Source: Methylobacterium sp. AMS5 | GTDB lineage: Bacteria > Pseudomonadota > Alphaproteobacteria > Rhizobiales > Beijerinckiaceae | Assembly (NCBI RefSeq): GCF_001542815.1 | Contig: NZ_CP006992.1 | Span: forward strand, 4,407,501 to 4,471,500 | DNA: 64,000 nucleotides | Direction of reading: 5' to 3' | Shown here: in pieces, positions 46,133-54,522 of the stretch | Layout: every line of letters begins with the position of its first letter | Numbering within the stretch: the stretch's first letter is position 1 | Made by a program: the position numbers and the translations under genes | Notes under the pieces: generated by a model | Database searches by the model: none | Seen by the model: only the letters and a program-made list of their open reading frames with translations | Told to the model about the DNA's origin: nothing

Positions 46133-47542
46133 ATGCCTGCACGGATCCAGCCCGTCATCCTCTGCGGCGGCTCGGGAACGCGGCTCTGGCCCACCTCCCG
46201 CACCTCGCTGCCGAAGCAGTTCGTGCCCCTGCTCGGGCCGCACTCGACCTTCCAGCAGACCCTGCTGCGGCTCCAGGGCCCGCTCTTCGCCCGGCCGATC
46301 GTCGTCGCCAACCGCGATCACCGCTGCCTCGTCGAGAAGCAGGCCGCCGCGATCGATGCGGGCGTCACCCTCCTGCTGGAGCCGGAGCGCCGCGATTCCG
46401 GCCCGGCGATCCTGGCCGCCTGCACCCTGGTGGCGCGGGAGGATCCGGAGGCGGTGGTGCTCGTGCTGCCCTCCGACCACATCGTCACCGAGCCGCGTGC
46501 CTTCCGGCGGGCCGTGGCCTCCGCCCTGCCGGCGGCGCGGGCCGGGCGGCTCGTCACCTTCGGCATCGAGGCCGATCACGCCAGCATCGAATACGGCTGG
46601 ATCCGGCCCGGCGACCGCGTCGAGGCGCGCTGCCACGCCGTGCACACCTTCGCCGAGAAGCCGGACGCGGCGCGGGCCGCCACCTACCTCTCGGAGCGCT
46701 GGCTATGGAACTCCGGCAATTTCCTGATGCGGGCGGACACCCTGTGCGCCGAATACGCCGCGTTCGATCCCGACACGGCCGCCGCCGCCGCCCGGGCGGT
46801 CGAGGCCGCCGCCGACGAGGGCGGGGCGCTCGCCCTCGACGCCGAGGGGTTTGCCGGCACCCACAAGACCTCCCTCGACTTCGCGGTGATGGAGAAGACG
46901 AGCCGCGCCGCGGTCGCGCGGATGCGCTGCGGCTGGTCGGATGTCGGCAACTGGAACGCGCTCTGGGCGATCAGCGAGCGGGACGATCTCGGCAATGTCA
47001 GCCGCGGCGCGGCCGAGCTGTTCGACACCGAGGGCTGCTTCGTCTCCTCGGAGGGGATGGTGACCTCGCTCGTCGGCGTGCGGGATCTCGTGGTGGTGGC
47101 CGAGAAGGACGCGATCCTGGTGGCCGACCGCAGCCGCTGCGGCGACGTGCGCAAGATGGTCGAGATCCTGCGCAGCAAGGGCCGGCCCCAGGCCGAGTGG
47201 CACGCCTCCTCGCACCGCCCCTGGGGCAGCTACCGGGTGCTGGAGGCTTCCGACGGTTTCCAGGTCAAGCGGATCACCGTGGCACCCGGCGGCCGGCTCT
47301 CGCTGCAGAAGCATCGCCACCGGGCCGAGCACTGGGTCGTGGTGCGGGGCTGCGCCCGGGTCACCGTGGACGACACGGTCGCCGATTACCGCGAGAGCGA
47401 GCACATCTTCATCCCGCTCGGCGCCATCCACCGCCTCGAGAATCCCGGCAACGACGATGTCGAACTGATCGAGGTGCAACTCGGCAGCTACCTCGGCGAG
47501 GACGACATCGTCCGCCTCGAGGATGCCTACCACCGCGCCTGA
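46133..47542 (+). CDS. Mannose-1-phosphate guanylyltransferase / mannose-6-phosphate isomerase
   Basis: A 469-aa bifunctional type II enzyme. The N-terminal nucleotidyltransferase has PVILCGGSGTRLWPTSRTSLPKQF (signature GG-x-GTRLWP-x-S-R-x-x-x-PKQF), LPSDHIV and FAEKPD. The C-terminal cupin isomerase has HRPWGSYRVLE, KRITVAPGGRLSLQKHRHRAEHWVVVRG with metal-binding His, and IPLGAIHRLENPG. It makes GDP-mannose, the precursor for the GDP-mannose epimerase here. It follows the Wza-like gene by 52 bp on the same strand. Confidence 0.94.
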   Translation: MPARIQPVILCGGSGTRLWPTSRTSLPKQFVPLLGPHSTFQQTLLRLQGPLFARPIVVANRDHRCLVEKQAAAIDAGVTLLLEPERRDSGPAILAACTLVAREDPEAVVLVLPSDHIVTEPRAFRRAVASALPAARAGRLVTFGIEADHASIEYGWIRPGDRVEARCHAVHTFAEKPDAARAATYLSERWLWNSGNFLMRADTLCAEYAAFDPDTAAAAARAVEAAADEGGALALDAEGFAGTHKTSLDFAVMEKTSRAAVARMRCGWSDVGNWNALWAISERDDLGNVSRGAAELFDTEGCFVSSEGMVTSLVGVRDLVVVAEKDAILVADRSRCGDVRKMVEILRSKGRPQAEWHASSHRPWGSYRVLEASDGFQVKRITVAPGGRLSLQKHRHRAEHWVVVRGCARVTVDDTVADYRESEHIFIPLGAIHRLENPGNDDVELIEVQLGSYLGEDDIVRLEDAYHRA

Positions 47543-47551
47543 CCGCTCGCC

Positions 47552-47947
47552 ATGACAGCCCCCGAGGAGCGGACAACGGAGACCGGACCGGACGCCGCGG
47601 CGTCCGAGCCGGCGGAGCACGGCGCCCTGACCCGGCACTGGGACAGCCTGGACGGGGAGGCCGCCGCGCTGCTCGGCGCGGTCGAGCGGAATCTCGAGCG
47701 CAACTTGGACCGGGACAGGGACCGCGGGCCGGAGGAGGGCCGGCGTCCGACCCCGTTCGGCGGGGAGGTGCACCGGCCCCGCCTCAACGGTCCGAGCCGT
47801 GCCGCGAGCCTGCCCGACCGGCCGAAGCGCTGGATCACTGCGGTGATCGCGGCGGCGGCGCTGACGCTGCCCTTCGCCACGCCCGCGGGCGATGCCAGCC
47901 CGCGGGCCCCGTTCGGCGGGCCTGCGCCCGAGCGGGGCGCCGAGTGA
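47552..47947 (+). CDS. Hypothetical single-span membrane protein
   Basis: A 131-aa protein with an acidic N-terminus and Arg/Asp-rich middle (ERNLERNLDRDRDRG), one hydrophobic helix near residues 93-110 (RWITAVIAAAALTLPFATPAG) and a Pro/Gly tail. It follows manC by 9 bp and so probably shares its operon. No family recognised; a regulatory or structural role in polysaccharide synthesis is only contextual. Confidence 0.6.
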   Translation: MTAPEERTTETGPDAAASEPAEHGALTRHWDSLDGEAAALLGAVERNLERNLDRDRDRGPEEGRRPTPFGGEVHRPRLNGPSRAASLPDRPKRWITAVIAAAALTLPFATPAGDASPRAPFGGPAPERGAE

Positions 47948-47964
47948 CGGCCATCCGACCTGCC

Positions 47965-48077
47965 CCCTCATTCTGAGGTGCCGACGCGCAGCGTCGGCCT
48001 TAAAGGATCTTCCAGGGATCGCGCGCTTCCCGGAGGATCCTTCGAGGCCCGCTGTCGCGGGCAGCTCAGGATGAGGG
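47965..48077. repeat. Dispersed palindromic intergenic element, copy C
   Basis: About 113 bp in the convergent gap between the polysaccharide genes and mxaB. Ends are CCCTCATTCTGAG and CTCAGGATGAGGG. The left side hairpin is GCCGACGC/GCGTCGGC and the right one CCCGC/GCGGG. The core AGGATCTTCCAGGGATCG and GGAGGATCCTTCGAGG match copies A and B. Confidence 0.85.
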
Positions 48078-48124
48078 TGAGGAGGGGATATCTGTTCGCT
48101 TGCCCGCCGCCCCTTCGAAGCAAC

Positions 48125-48802
48125 TCACAGCAGCGCGTTGCGCCGGTTGACCGCGATCTGCACCAGCCCGGCGCGCGACTCGACGCCGAGCTTCTTGCGC
48201 ATGCTGGAACTGGCATTGATGATCGTGCGGTAGCTCACCGCCATGGCGCTGGCGATGGCGTCGTAGGATTTGCCCTGGCTCAGCAGCGACAGGATCTGCA
48301 ATTCGCGCGCGCTCAAGGTGGCGAGCGGGGCGGGGCGGGCGCTGCGGTTCAGCATCGCCACATCGGTGGCGAGCGCGTGCGGCAGGTAGCCCTGCCCGGC
48401 ATGGACGGCGTCGAGCGCCTCCAGGAAGGCGTCCGATCCGGCATCCTTGAGCGCGAAGCCGAGCGCGCCGCTTTCCAGGGCGCGGGAGACCAGCACCGGG
48501 TCGGCATGCATGCTGAACACGAGGATGCGCGCGGCCGGATCGAGCGCCCGGATGCGGCGGATCAGCGACAGGCCGGACAGGCCGTCGTCGCGAAAGCTCA
48601 GATCGGCCACGACGACGGCCGGCCGGTGCCGGTGGAACAGGCGGTAGCCCGAGACGATGTCGGCGGCCTCGTAGACTCTGGCGACGCCCGCGGCTTCCGC
48701 CAGCCGGCGCACCCCCTGCATCACGATCGGGTGGTCGTCGATGACGAGCATCGTCTCAGGCCGCGTCGGCAGGGGCCGGGTGGAGGCGCGTCCGTCGCTC
48801 AA
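48125..48802 (-). CDS. mxaB: MxaB, LuxR/FixJ-family response regulator of methanol oxidation
   Basis: A 225-aa NarL/FixJ-type regulator. The receiver begins TMLVIDDHPIVMQGVRRL, has VVADLSFRDDGLSGL with the phospho-Asp, and VFSMHADPVLVSRALESGALGF. The C-terminal LuxR-type helix-turn-helix is LSARELQILSLLSQGKSYDAIA, then SYRTIINASSSMRKKLG. In M. extorquens, MxaB is needed for methanol dehydrogenase expression together with distant MxbDM and MxcQE systems. The TTG at 48802 overlaps the mxaH stop as TTGA and is preferred; the ATG at 48751 would begin right at the receiver. It is the last gene of the mxa cluster. Confidence 0.9.
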   Translation of the reverse strand: MSDGRASTRPLPTRPETMLVIDDHPIVMQGVRRLAEAAGVARVYEAADIVSGYRLFHRHRPAVVVADLSFRDDGLSGLSLIRRIRALDPAARILVFSMHADPVLVSRALESGALGFALKDAGSDAFLEALDAVHAGQGYLPHALATDVAMLNRSARPAPLATLSARELQILSLLSQGKSYDAIASAMAVSYRTIINASSSMRKKLGVESRAGLVQIAVNRRNALL

Positions 48803-49389
48803 GGCTGCCCTCCCGGCTGCTTTTCCGGTTCCCGAGGCCTCTCCGGCGCGGCGATATCCGGCCGCTCGCGGGCTTCGAGGCGGGCCAGCGCGGCGGCGTG
48901 GTCGGCGCCCTGGGAGCGGGTGTTGTAGTAGTGCTGGCACATCTCGCCGTAGAGGCTCTTGTGGCGGCCGCGCACCGACGCGATCCCGCCGAGGCCGTCG
49001 ATCAGGCTGCGATAGGATTCCGTCTTGCCGATCTCGGACAGCATCTGTCCGAGCTGCACCGTGCGGTTGGCGATCATGCGCTTGTCTTCCACGAAGGCGC
49101 TGCGCGCCCTGTCGAGGGCTTCGCGCAGTTCCCTGACCGCGGCGGCGTCCGCGGGCAAGGGGTGTCCGGCCTCACGGCCCGCGAGCCAGCGCGCCGGATC
49201 CGTCCCGTCGGTGGGCGAGAGCCAGTCGGCGAGGTGATCCTCCGAGGTCGAGGCGACGACGGCCCCGTCGTCGCCCCGGTCGGGCGCCGCGTTCGATGCC
49301 GCGCCGGAGGTCTCGCCACCGCGGTCGCAGGCGGAGAGGACCAGCAGGGCGGCGAGCCCCGCCGCGAGACCGGCCGTAAGCGGTCTCAT
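48799..49389 (-). CDS. mxaH: MxaH, putative lipoprotein of the methanol oxidation cluster
   Basis: A 196-aa protein with a lipoprotein signal (GLAALLVLSAC, Cys near residue 21), an Asp/Ala linker and a helical domain (VRELREALDRARSAFVEDKRMIANRTVQLGQMLSEIG). A short YGEMCQHYYNTRSQGADHAAALARLEA tail region follows. No enzyme motif is visible; the symbol follows from its position between mxaE and mxaB in the M. extorquens order. ATG overlaps the mxaE stop (ATGA). Confidence 0.82.
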   Translation of the reverse strand: MRPLTAGLAAGLAALLVLSACDRGGETSGAASNAAPDRGDDGAVVASTSEDHLADWLSPTDGTDPARWLAGREAGHPLPADAAAVRELREALDRARSAFVEDKRMIANRTVQLGQMLSEIGKTESYRSLIDGLGGIASVRGRHKSLYGEMCQHYYNTRSQGADHAAALARLEARERPDIAAPERPREPEKQPGGQP

Positions 49390-50330
49390 CGCAGGGCTTC
49401 CTTCGCCGGGGTGGCGATCGCGAGGCTGCGCGGGCCCTCGGCCACCGGCAATTGGGTGACCTCCTTCAGCGTGGCGAGATCGATGACGGACACGGTGTCG
49501 GAGAACCAGTTCGCCACGTAGGCCCTTCCCCCCTCGATCACGATGCCCTCCGGATAGCGGCCGACGCCGATGGTCGCCGCATTTGCGAGCGTGCCCGCAT
49601 CGAGCACGGTGACCGTGCCGGCATGCTGGTTGGTGACGAAGACCCGCGCCCCGTCCGGGCTCACGCCGACGCCATAGGGCATGGCGCCGGCCGGCACGGT
49701 GGCGAGGGCTTTGAGCGTCTGCGTGTCGATCACGGTGAGGTCGTTGCTGCGTACGTTGCCGACATAGAGGCGGCGCTGGTCCGGGCCGAGCGCCAGGGCG
49801 AACGGCGCGGTGCCGACGGGAATCGTCGCGAGCCGGGTCATCCGCGCCCCGTCGAACACGCTGACGCGATGGCTTTCCCGGTCGGCGACGTAGAGCCGGC
49901 CGGCGCGGTCGAGGACGATGTGGGCCGGGTCTCGGCCGGTCTCGGCGGAAGCCTCGACGGTGCCGTCCGCGGCCGAGAGCCGGTCGATGCGGTTGCCCGA
50001 CCAGTCGGCGACGAACAGGGTCCGGCCATCCGCCGAGGCGGCGAGGCCGAAGCCCTGGCCGTTGTAGGGGAGGCGGCGCAGCACCGCGCCCGTGGCGGCG
50101 TCCGCCACGGTGATCGCGTGCCCGTCCGGATGCGTGAGGAACACGGATCCGCCGCCCGTCGCGACCGTGGCGGGCGCTCCCGCCACGGTCGCGTGGCCTG
50201 CGACCATTCCCGCCTCGAGGCGCGTCACCTGAGCTCCCTGCTGGCTCGCGACGTAGATCGTCGCGGCTCGCACGGGCAGGCCGGCGAGAGCGGGGACAAG
50301 GAACAAGGCGACGAGGGCGGGGCGGATCAT
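49386..50330 (-). CDS. mxaE: MxaE, exported YVTN/YncE-type beta-propeller
   Basis: A 314-aa periplasmic protein with a signal peptide (LVALFLVPALAGLPVRA). It is built from repeated propeller blades of the YVTN kind: TIYVASQQGAQVTRL, DGRTLFVADWSGNRIDRL, GRLYVADRESHRVSVFDG, RLYVGNVRSNDLTVIDTQT, ARVFVTNQHAGTVTVLDA, RAYVANWFSDTVSVIDLATLKEV. Its function in methanol oxidation is unknown. The symbol is from synteny with the mxa cluster (D-E-H-B). It starts 24 bp after mxaD ends. Confidence 0.82.
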   Translation of the reverse strand: MIRPALVALFLVPALAGLPVRAATIYVASQQGAQVTRLEAGMVAGHATVAGAPATVATGGGSVFLTHPDGHAITVADAATGAVLRRLPYNGQGFGLAASADGRTLFVADWSGNRIDRLSAADGTVEASAETGRDPAHIVLDRAGRLYVADRESHRVSVFDGARMTRLATIPVGTAPFALALGPDQRRLYVGNVRSNDLTVIDTQTLKALATVPAGAMPYGVGVSPDGARVFVTNQHAGTVTVLDAGTLANAATIGVGRYPEGIVIEGGRAYVANWFSDTVSVIDLATLKEVTQLPVAEGPRSLAIATPAKEALR

Positions 50331-50354
50331 GTCGCGTGCCTCATTGGGACCGGC

Positions 50355-50885
50355 TCATTTGCCCTTGCCGCCCTCCACGGCCGCCTTCAGGCCCTTCAGC
50401 CCTTCCGAGAAATACGTGTTCATCGCCGCCTTGCCGGCCTCGTCGCTGAGGTTCTCCGGCGGTTCGTTGCCGGTGTCGCCGCGATAGAACCGGCCCATCC
50501 ACTCGACCTTGGAGCCGTCGCCCTCCGGGCTCACGGTGAAGGTCGCCGAGTAGGACGAGACCGGCAGCGCTGTCAGGTTCGGCTCGCCCATCCGGTAGGA
50601 ATAGGTGCGGCCGTCCGCCTTGTACTCGTCGAGGCTCTCTTCGAGTTTTCCGCCGTTCTTGAAGGTCAGCGTGCGGGTGCCGCCATCCTTCGAGCCGCTG
50701 CCCTCGGCCTTCTCGATCGCCGGGTGCCACTTTCCGATGCCCGCGAAGTCGCCCGCGACCTTCCACACCGCGTCCGGGCTCGCCTTGATCGTGATCGATT
50801 GGGAGACCTTCTGCGGGGTCGGGCCGTGGGCGAGGGCGGCGGTCGCAGCGAGTGCGAGCGGCAGAACGAGAAGGGACAGACGCAT
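50355..50885 (-). CDS. mxaD: MxaD, periplasmic SRPBCC protein
   Basis: A 176-aa exported protein with signal peptide LSLLVLPLALAATAALA. The rest is a START/SRPBCC polyketide-cyclase fold: VSQSITIKASPDAVWKVAGDFAGIGKWHPAIEKAEG, RTLTFKNGGKLEE and YSATFTVSPEGDGSKVEWMGRFY. In M. extorquens, MxaD stimulates the interaction of methanol dehydrogenase with cytochrome cL. Its ATG shares one base with the mxaL stop (TAATG). Confidence 0.9.
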   Translation of the reverse strand: MRLSLLVLPLALAATAALAHGPTPQKVSQSITIKASPDAVWKVAGDFAGIGKWHPAIEKAEGSGSKDGGTRTLTFKNGGKLEESLDEYKADGRTYSYRMGEPNLTALPVSSYSATFTVSPEGDGSKVEWMGRFYRGDTGNEPPENLSDEAGKAAMNTYFSEGLKGLKAAVEGGKGK

Positions 50886-51895
50886 TATGACATCCTGCTG
50901 GGGGTGAAGGGTGTGAGGCGGGCGCGGAGCGCACCCGCGAGGAAGACGGCGAGCACGAGGGCCAGAGCCGCCGCGCCGAGGAGGGGGCGGAGGTCGAGCC
51001 GGCTCGGAAGGGGGCGCGGCGTGGCAGCGGCGAGAAGCGGCGCGCGCAGGTCCGGCCCGTCGAGATGGGCGTAGGCGAGGCCCGTCTGGGCGGCGAGCGC
51101 CTTCAGATGCGGCTCGCGCACGGAGGAGAGATGCTCCTCGCCGCGTGCCGCCGCGCCGCCGAAGGGGGCATTGCGCGGATTGTAGCCCTCGCGCGATTCC
51201 GCATCGGCCGGGGGCGGGCCGAAGCGGTTCTCCTGCTGCACGTCCGATTCGGCATAGAAGCCGGTCTCGCGGCCGCGGTCGTTGAATTTCGGGATCGGCG
51301 CGAGCGCGTACCCGCCCGCTCCGACGATCAGGCCGCGCACCGCCCCCGCCTTGCCCTCGAAGGGCGGGATGCCGGTGGCGGGGAGCGGCGGCGTCTCCTG
51401 CCCGTCGGTGATGAACAGGAGGTCGGTGTCGAGTTCGCCGGCCATGGTGAGGGCGCGGTGGAGGCCGGACGCGATGCGGCTGTCGCCCTCCCAGGCCATG
51501 CGCCAGTCGAGCGCGGCGATCGCCCCGTCCAGCGGCGCGAAATCGGCGCAGACCTCGATCGGCGCGAACAGCAGGAACGGGCGCCGTTCCGTGAACAGGG
51601 CGAGCGCGAGGCGCGAGCCGCAGGGCAGTTCGGGCAGCAGACCGCGCAGGGCCGCCTTGGCGGTGTCGAGCCGGCTCGCCGGGCGCCCGTCGCTTGTATA
51701 GTCGCGCACGTTCATGCTGCCGGTGATGTCGACCACCGCCAGCACCGACACGCCAGAGCGGGTCAGCGGCAGCGGGGGCACGACGATCGCCAGACCTGCG
51801 AGCAGCAAGGCTGCGGCGAGCGCCTGGAAGCGGCGATCGCGCAGGTTTCTTGCGAAGGGAAGCGCCGCCCACACACTCATGGCCCGCCGATTCAT
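50885..51895 (-). CDS. mxaL: MxaL, VWA-domain protein for methanol dehydrogenase maturation
   Basis: A 336-aa protein with an N-terminal TM helix (ALAAALLLAGLAIVVPPLPL) and a von Willebrand A domain whose MIDAS reads VVDITGSMN (Thr where Ser is usual), with FITDGQETPPLP as the later D-G motif. A C-terminal TM helix (LLGAAALALVLAVFLAGALRA) anchors it, so the VWA domain is probably periplasmic. MxaA, K and L are needed for calcium insertion into the enzyme. It overlaps mxaK upstream (ATGA) and mxaD downstream. Confidence 0.9.
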   Translation of the reverse strand: MNRRAMSVWAALPFARNLRDRRFQALAAALLLAGLAIVVPPLPLTRSGVSVLAVVDITGSMNVRDYTSDGRPASRLDTAKAALRGLLPELPCGSRLALALFTERRPFLLFAPIEVCADFAPLDGAIAALDWRMAWEGDSRIASGLHRALTMAGELDTDLLFITDGQETPPLPATGIPPFEGKAGAVRGLIVGAGGYALAPIPKFNDRGRETGFYAESDVQQENRFGPPPADAESREGYNPRNAPFGGAAARGEEHLSSVREPHLKALAAQTGLAYAHLDGPDLRAPLLAAATPRPLPSRLDLRPLLGAAALALVLAVFLAGALRARLTPFTPSRMS

Positions 51896-52518
51896 GGTCC
51901 ACCCCGGGGTTGCCCGGGAATGTCGGTCCAGATCTGCTTGGGCTCGGCCTTCAGCTCGTCGCCGAACTTGCGATCGAATTCCGGAAAGTCGCGGATCAGG
52001 CGCGAGGCGACATCGAAGTTGAACTTCGCGTCCCAGAAATCGGGCCGGGCCTGAAGCGCCCGGCGGTAATCCTGGCGCGCGAGCGTCACCTGCGGGCCCG
52101 CCTTGTCGAGTTCGCTGCGCTCGATCAGCCGGAAGGCCTCGCGGATGCGGGCATTGGCGACGATGTAGCGGGCGCGCGCCGCGGCGTCGGCGGACCGCCG
52201 ATGGTCGAGGGTTTCCAGCAGCGGCTCCGCCTCACCGAGACGATCGCGAAAAGCCAGGAACTTGGTGCGCGCGACGAGGAGCGCGTCGGGGGCGTCAGGC
52301 GGGACGGCGAGGTCGCGGCCCGCTTCCAGCTCGGCGATGGCCGCGTTGGTGCGCGCGTCCCGCCAGGCCGAGAGCGCGAAGGCGGCGGCAGCCCCGAGCA
52401 GCAGGATCGGCAGCAGCACGAGCAGGGTGGGGCGCAGGCTGCGCCAGCCCTGGCCCAAGCCCGCGCCGTGCCGGGTGCGCAGGGACGGGGAGGGCGCGTG
52501 GGTGAGGGCGGTGGGCAT
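51892..52518 (-). CDS. mxaK: MxaK, membrane-anchored maturation factor
   Basis: A 208-aa protein with one TM helix near residues 30-50 (LLVLLPILLLGAAAAFALSAW), then a helical periplasmic part (AELEAGRDLAVPPDAPDALLVARTKFLAFRDRLG, DYRRALQARPDFWDAKFNFDVASRLI) resembling TPR-like helices. It is known in M. extorquens as part of the MxaAKL calcium-insertion set. Its ATG overlaps the mxaC stop by one base (TGATG). Confidence 0.88.
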   Translation of the reverse strand: MPTALTHAPSPSLRTRHGAGLGQGWRSLRPTLLVLLPILLLGAAAAFALSAWRDARTNAAIAELEAGRDLAVPPDAPDALLVARTKFLAFRDRLGEAEPLLETLDHRRSADAAARARYIVANARIREAFRLIERSELDKAGPQVTLARQDYRRALQARPDFWDAKFNFDVASRLIRDFPEFDRKFGDELKAEPKQIWTDIPGQPRGGP

Positions 52519-53585
52519 CAGGCGGCGGCCCTTTTCGGCGCAGCGGCGGGCGCGGGGCCGGGCGCAGCGGCACTCCGCTCACGGACGGGCACGCGCAAAA
52601 AGTCGGTCTCCGCCAGCTTGGCGAGGACGAGGAGGAGCAGGCCGAAGGCGGCGAGCGCATAGGCCCAGCCGGTGAGGTCGCGGCGCGGGCGCTCCTCGGT
52701 ATAGGGGATCGGGTCGCGCTCCAGCGCCTCGATCTGGCGCACGGCGTTGGCCACGGCCTCGGCGCCCTCCGCCTCGAAAGCGCGGTAGGGCACGCCGAGG
52801 CTCTTGAAGAACAGGTCGAGATGGCGCTCGGGGGCCGCCTGCGGCGTATCCTCGCCCGCGGGCTTGTCATAGATCGAGGGCGAGCCCTTGGTGCGCAGGA
52901 ACAGCCAGTAGAGGTTCGGCTGCACCTTGGCGAACTCGGCGCGCAGCTGCGCCTGGATGCGCGGGTCGATCACCGCCGCGCCGTCCGAGACCAGCAGCAG
53001 CGCCCGCGACACACCCGGCGCGCCCGCGCCGAACTGCGACAGCGCCATGCCGAGGCCGCGGGCGACGTTGGTGTAGTCGAGGCCCGGTCGGTCGATGGCG
53101 GCGACCGCCGCGCGCACGGCGTCGTGCCGGTCGGTCATCGGCACGACCAGCATCGGCGCCGTCGAGAAGGCGGTGACCGCGAACTGATCGTGAGCGCGCT
53201 CGCCGACGAAGTCGCGCAGGATGCGCCGGGAGGCGGCGGCCTTCGATTCCTCCGCCCCCGAGGGCTGCCGGCCGGCAAAGGTCTCGTTCATGCTGCCGGA
53301 GCGGTCGATCAGCATCGAGACCTGCGCCCCGATGCCGGTGCGGGTCACCCGCTCGCCGGCGCGGTACGGGCCGGCCAGCGCCAGGACGAGACCGCCGATC
53401 GCCAGCATGCCGGCGGCGGTCAGGGCGATCCGCAGACCCGCAGAGAGGGGATCCTCGGGTGCGGCCGCGACCGAGGCGACCGCGCTGCGCCGGGTCACGG
53501 ACAGGAGCAGCGGCAGAAGCGCCAGCGGCAGAAGCCAGAGCAGCCAGGGCGTGGCCAGGCCGAGGGAGGGGAGGAGCGCCGTCAC
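52518..53585 (-). CDS. mxaC: MxaC, BatA-like VWA membrane protein
   Basis: A 355-aa protein. Two N-terminal TM helices flank a short loop (LGLATPWLLWLLPLALLPLLL; LRIALTAAGMLAIGGLVLALAGPY). A VWA domain follows with a full MIDAS MLIDRSGSMNETF and RALLLVSDGAAVID, and a C-terminal TM helix (LTGWAYALAAFGLLLLVLAKLAE) closes it. The build matches BatA proteins, which work with MoxR ATPases and DUF58 proteins; both occur here as mxaR and mxaS. A role in maturation of methanol dehydrogenase is inferred from the operon. Confidence 0.9.
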   Translation of the reverse strand: MTALLPSLGLATPWLLWLLPLALLPLLLSVTRRSAVASVAAAPEDPLSAGLRIALTAAGMLAIGGLVLALAGPYRAGERVTRTGIGAQVSMLIDRSGSMNETFAGRQPSGAEESKAAASRRILRDFVGERAHDQFAVTAFSTAPMLVVPMTDRHDAVRAAVAAIDRPGLDYTNVARGLGMALSQFGAGAPGVSRALLLVSDGAAVIDPRIQAQLRAEFAKVQPNLYWLFLRTKGSPSIYDKPAGEDTPQAAPERHLDLFFKSLGVPYRAFEAEGAEAVANAVRQIEALERDPIPYTEERPRRDLTGWAYALAAFGLLLLVLAKLAETDFLRVPVRERSAAAPGPAPAAAPKRAAA

Positions 53586-53589
53586 CGGG

Positions 53590-54522
53590 TCACGCGCTCC
53601 GCTCGACCGCGCCGAGCCGGCGCAGCAAGGCCTCGACCTCGGGCAGGGGAAGCGTCGTGCCGGCCCCGGCGGTGTCCCGGCCGAAGAAGGCCAGCCGCGA
53701 GGCCGAGAAGAACCTTTCCAGGCCGCCCGCCTGCCCCCGGAAGGCGGGATGGCGGCCGAGGAAATCGGGCAGGTCGTCGGCGAGCACCCGGCGCCCGTCG
53801 GTGGCGTCGAGGCCGCGATGCAGGGCGAGCAGCGCCTCGCGGTACAGGGCTTCGCCCTGCGATTGCTGCCTCGCTCGGCCCAGCGCCTTCAGGGCGAGCG
53901 CGAAGGGCCGGCCGCGGCGACGTCCAAAGAACCACCACGCCCGGTCGTAGGCGAGCAGCCCCAGCGCCAGAACGGCGAGCGCGAGGAAGCCGGCCGCCGA
54001 GGCGAGCGCCGGCTGCGGATCGAGGCGCGGCGCGCGCCCGTCGGGCCGCAGGTACTCGGCCGGGTCGTCGCGCCGCTCGGGTTGCACCTCGCGCAACGGC
54101 GAGACGCCGATCTTCCAGGCGGGCAGCTGTGCCACCGCCGTAGTCGAGCCGTTGGCGCCGGCACTCTCGACGGTGACGGGAAAGCCCGGCACTTCGAGGG
54201 TGCGGGCATCGAGCGCGACGTAGAAATCCTGGTAGGTCAGGCGCAGGCGGATCACGTTCGCGCCGTCCGCGCCCCGGCTCTCCTCCGTCCGTACGTCGCG
54301 CAGGTCGAGCCAGTAGGTGACCGGCCCGGGCTTCGGCAGGGAGGGCCGCTGCAGGGTGAAGCCGGGATCGGTGCGGATCTCGGCCTGGACCTGCACGAGG
54401 TCGCCCTGGAAGTAGCCGAAGGCGCGGGGCGTGCGCAGCTCGACGCCGCGCACCTGCGCGGAGGCGGGCAGAGACACCAGCGCGAGGAGGAGGGCGAGGG
54501 GCAGCGCGCGCATCGCTCTCAC
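53590..54522 (-). CDS. mxaA: MxaA, membrane protein for methanol dehydrogenase calcium insertion
   Basis: A 310-aa protein with signal peptide LPLALLLALVSLPASAQ. A periplasmic beta-domain follows (VELRTPRAFGYFQGDLVQVQAEI, PGPVTYWLDLRDV, VTVESAGANGSTTAVAQLPAW), then a TM helix near 175-195 (AAGFLALAVLALGLLAY) and a cytoplasmic helical tail with LHRGLDATDGRRVLADDLPDFL. Mutants in M. extorquens make calcium-free enzyme. It overlaps mxaS upstream (ATGA) and is 4 bp from mxaC. Confidence 0.9.
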   Translation of the reverse strand: MRAMRALPLALLLALVSLPASAQVRGVELRTPRAFGYFQGDLVQVQAEIRTDPGFTLQRPSLPKPGPVTYWLDLRDVRTEESRGADGANVIRLRLTYQDFYVALDARTLEVPGFPVTVESAGANGSTTAVAQLPAWKIGVSPLREVQPERRDDPAEYLRPDGRAPRLDPQPALASAAGFLALAVLALGLLAYDRAWWFFGRRRGRPFALALKALGRARQQSQGEALYREALLALHRGLDATDGRRVLADDLPDFLGRHPAFRGQAGGLERFFSASRLAFFGRDTAGAGTTLPLPEVEALLRRLGAVERSA

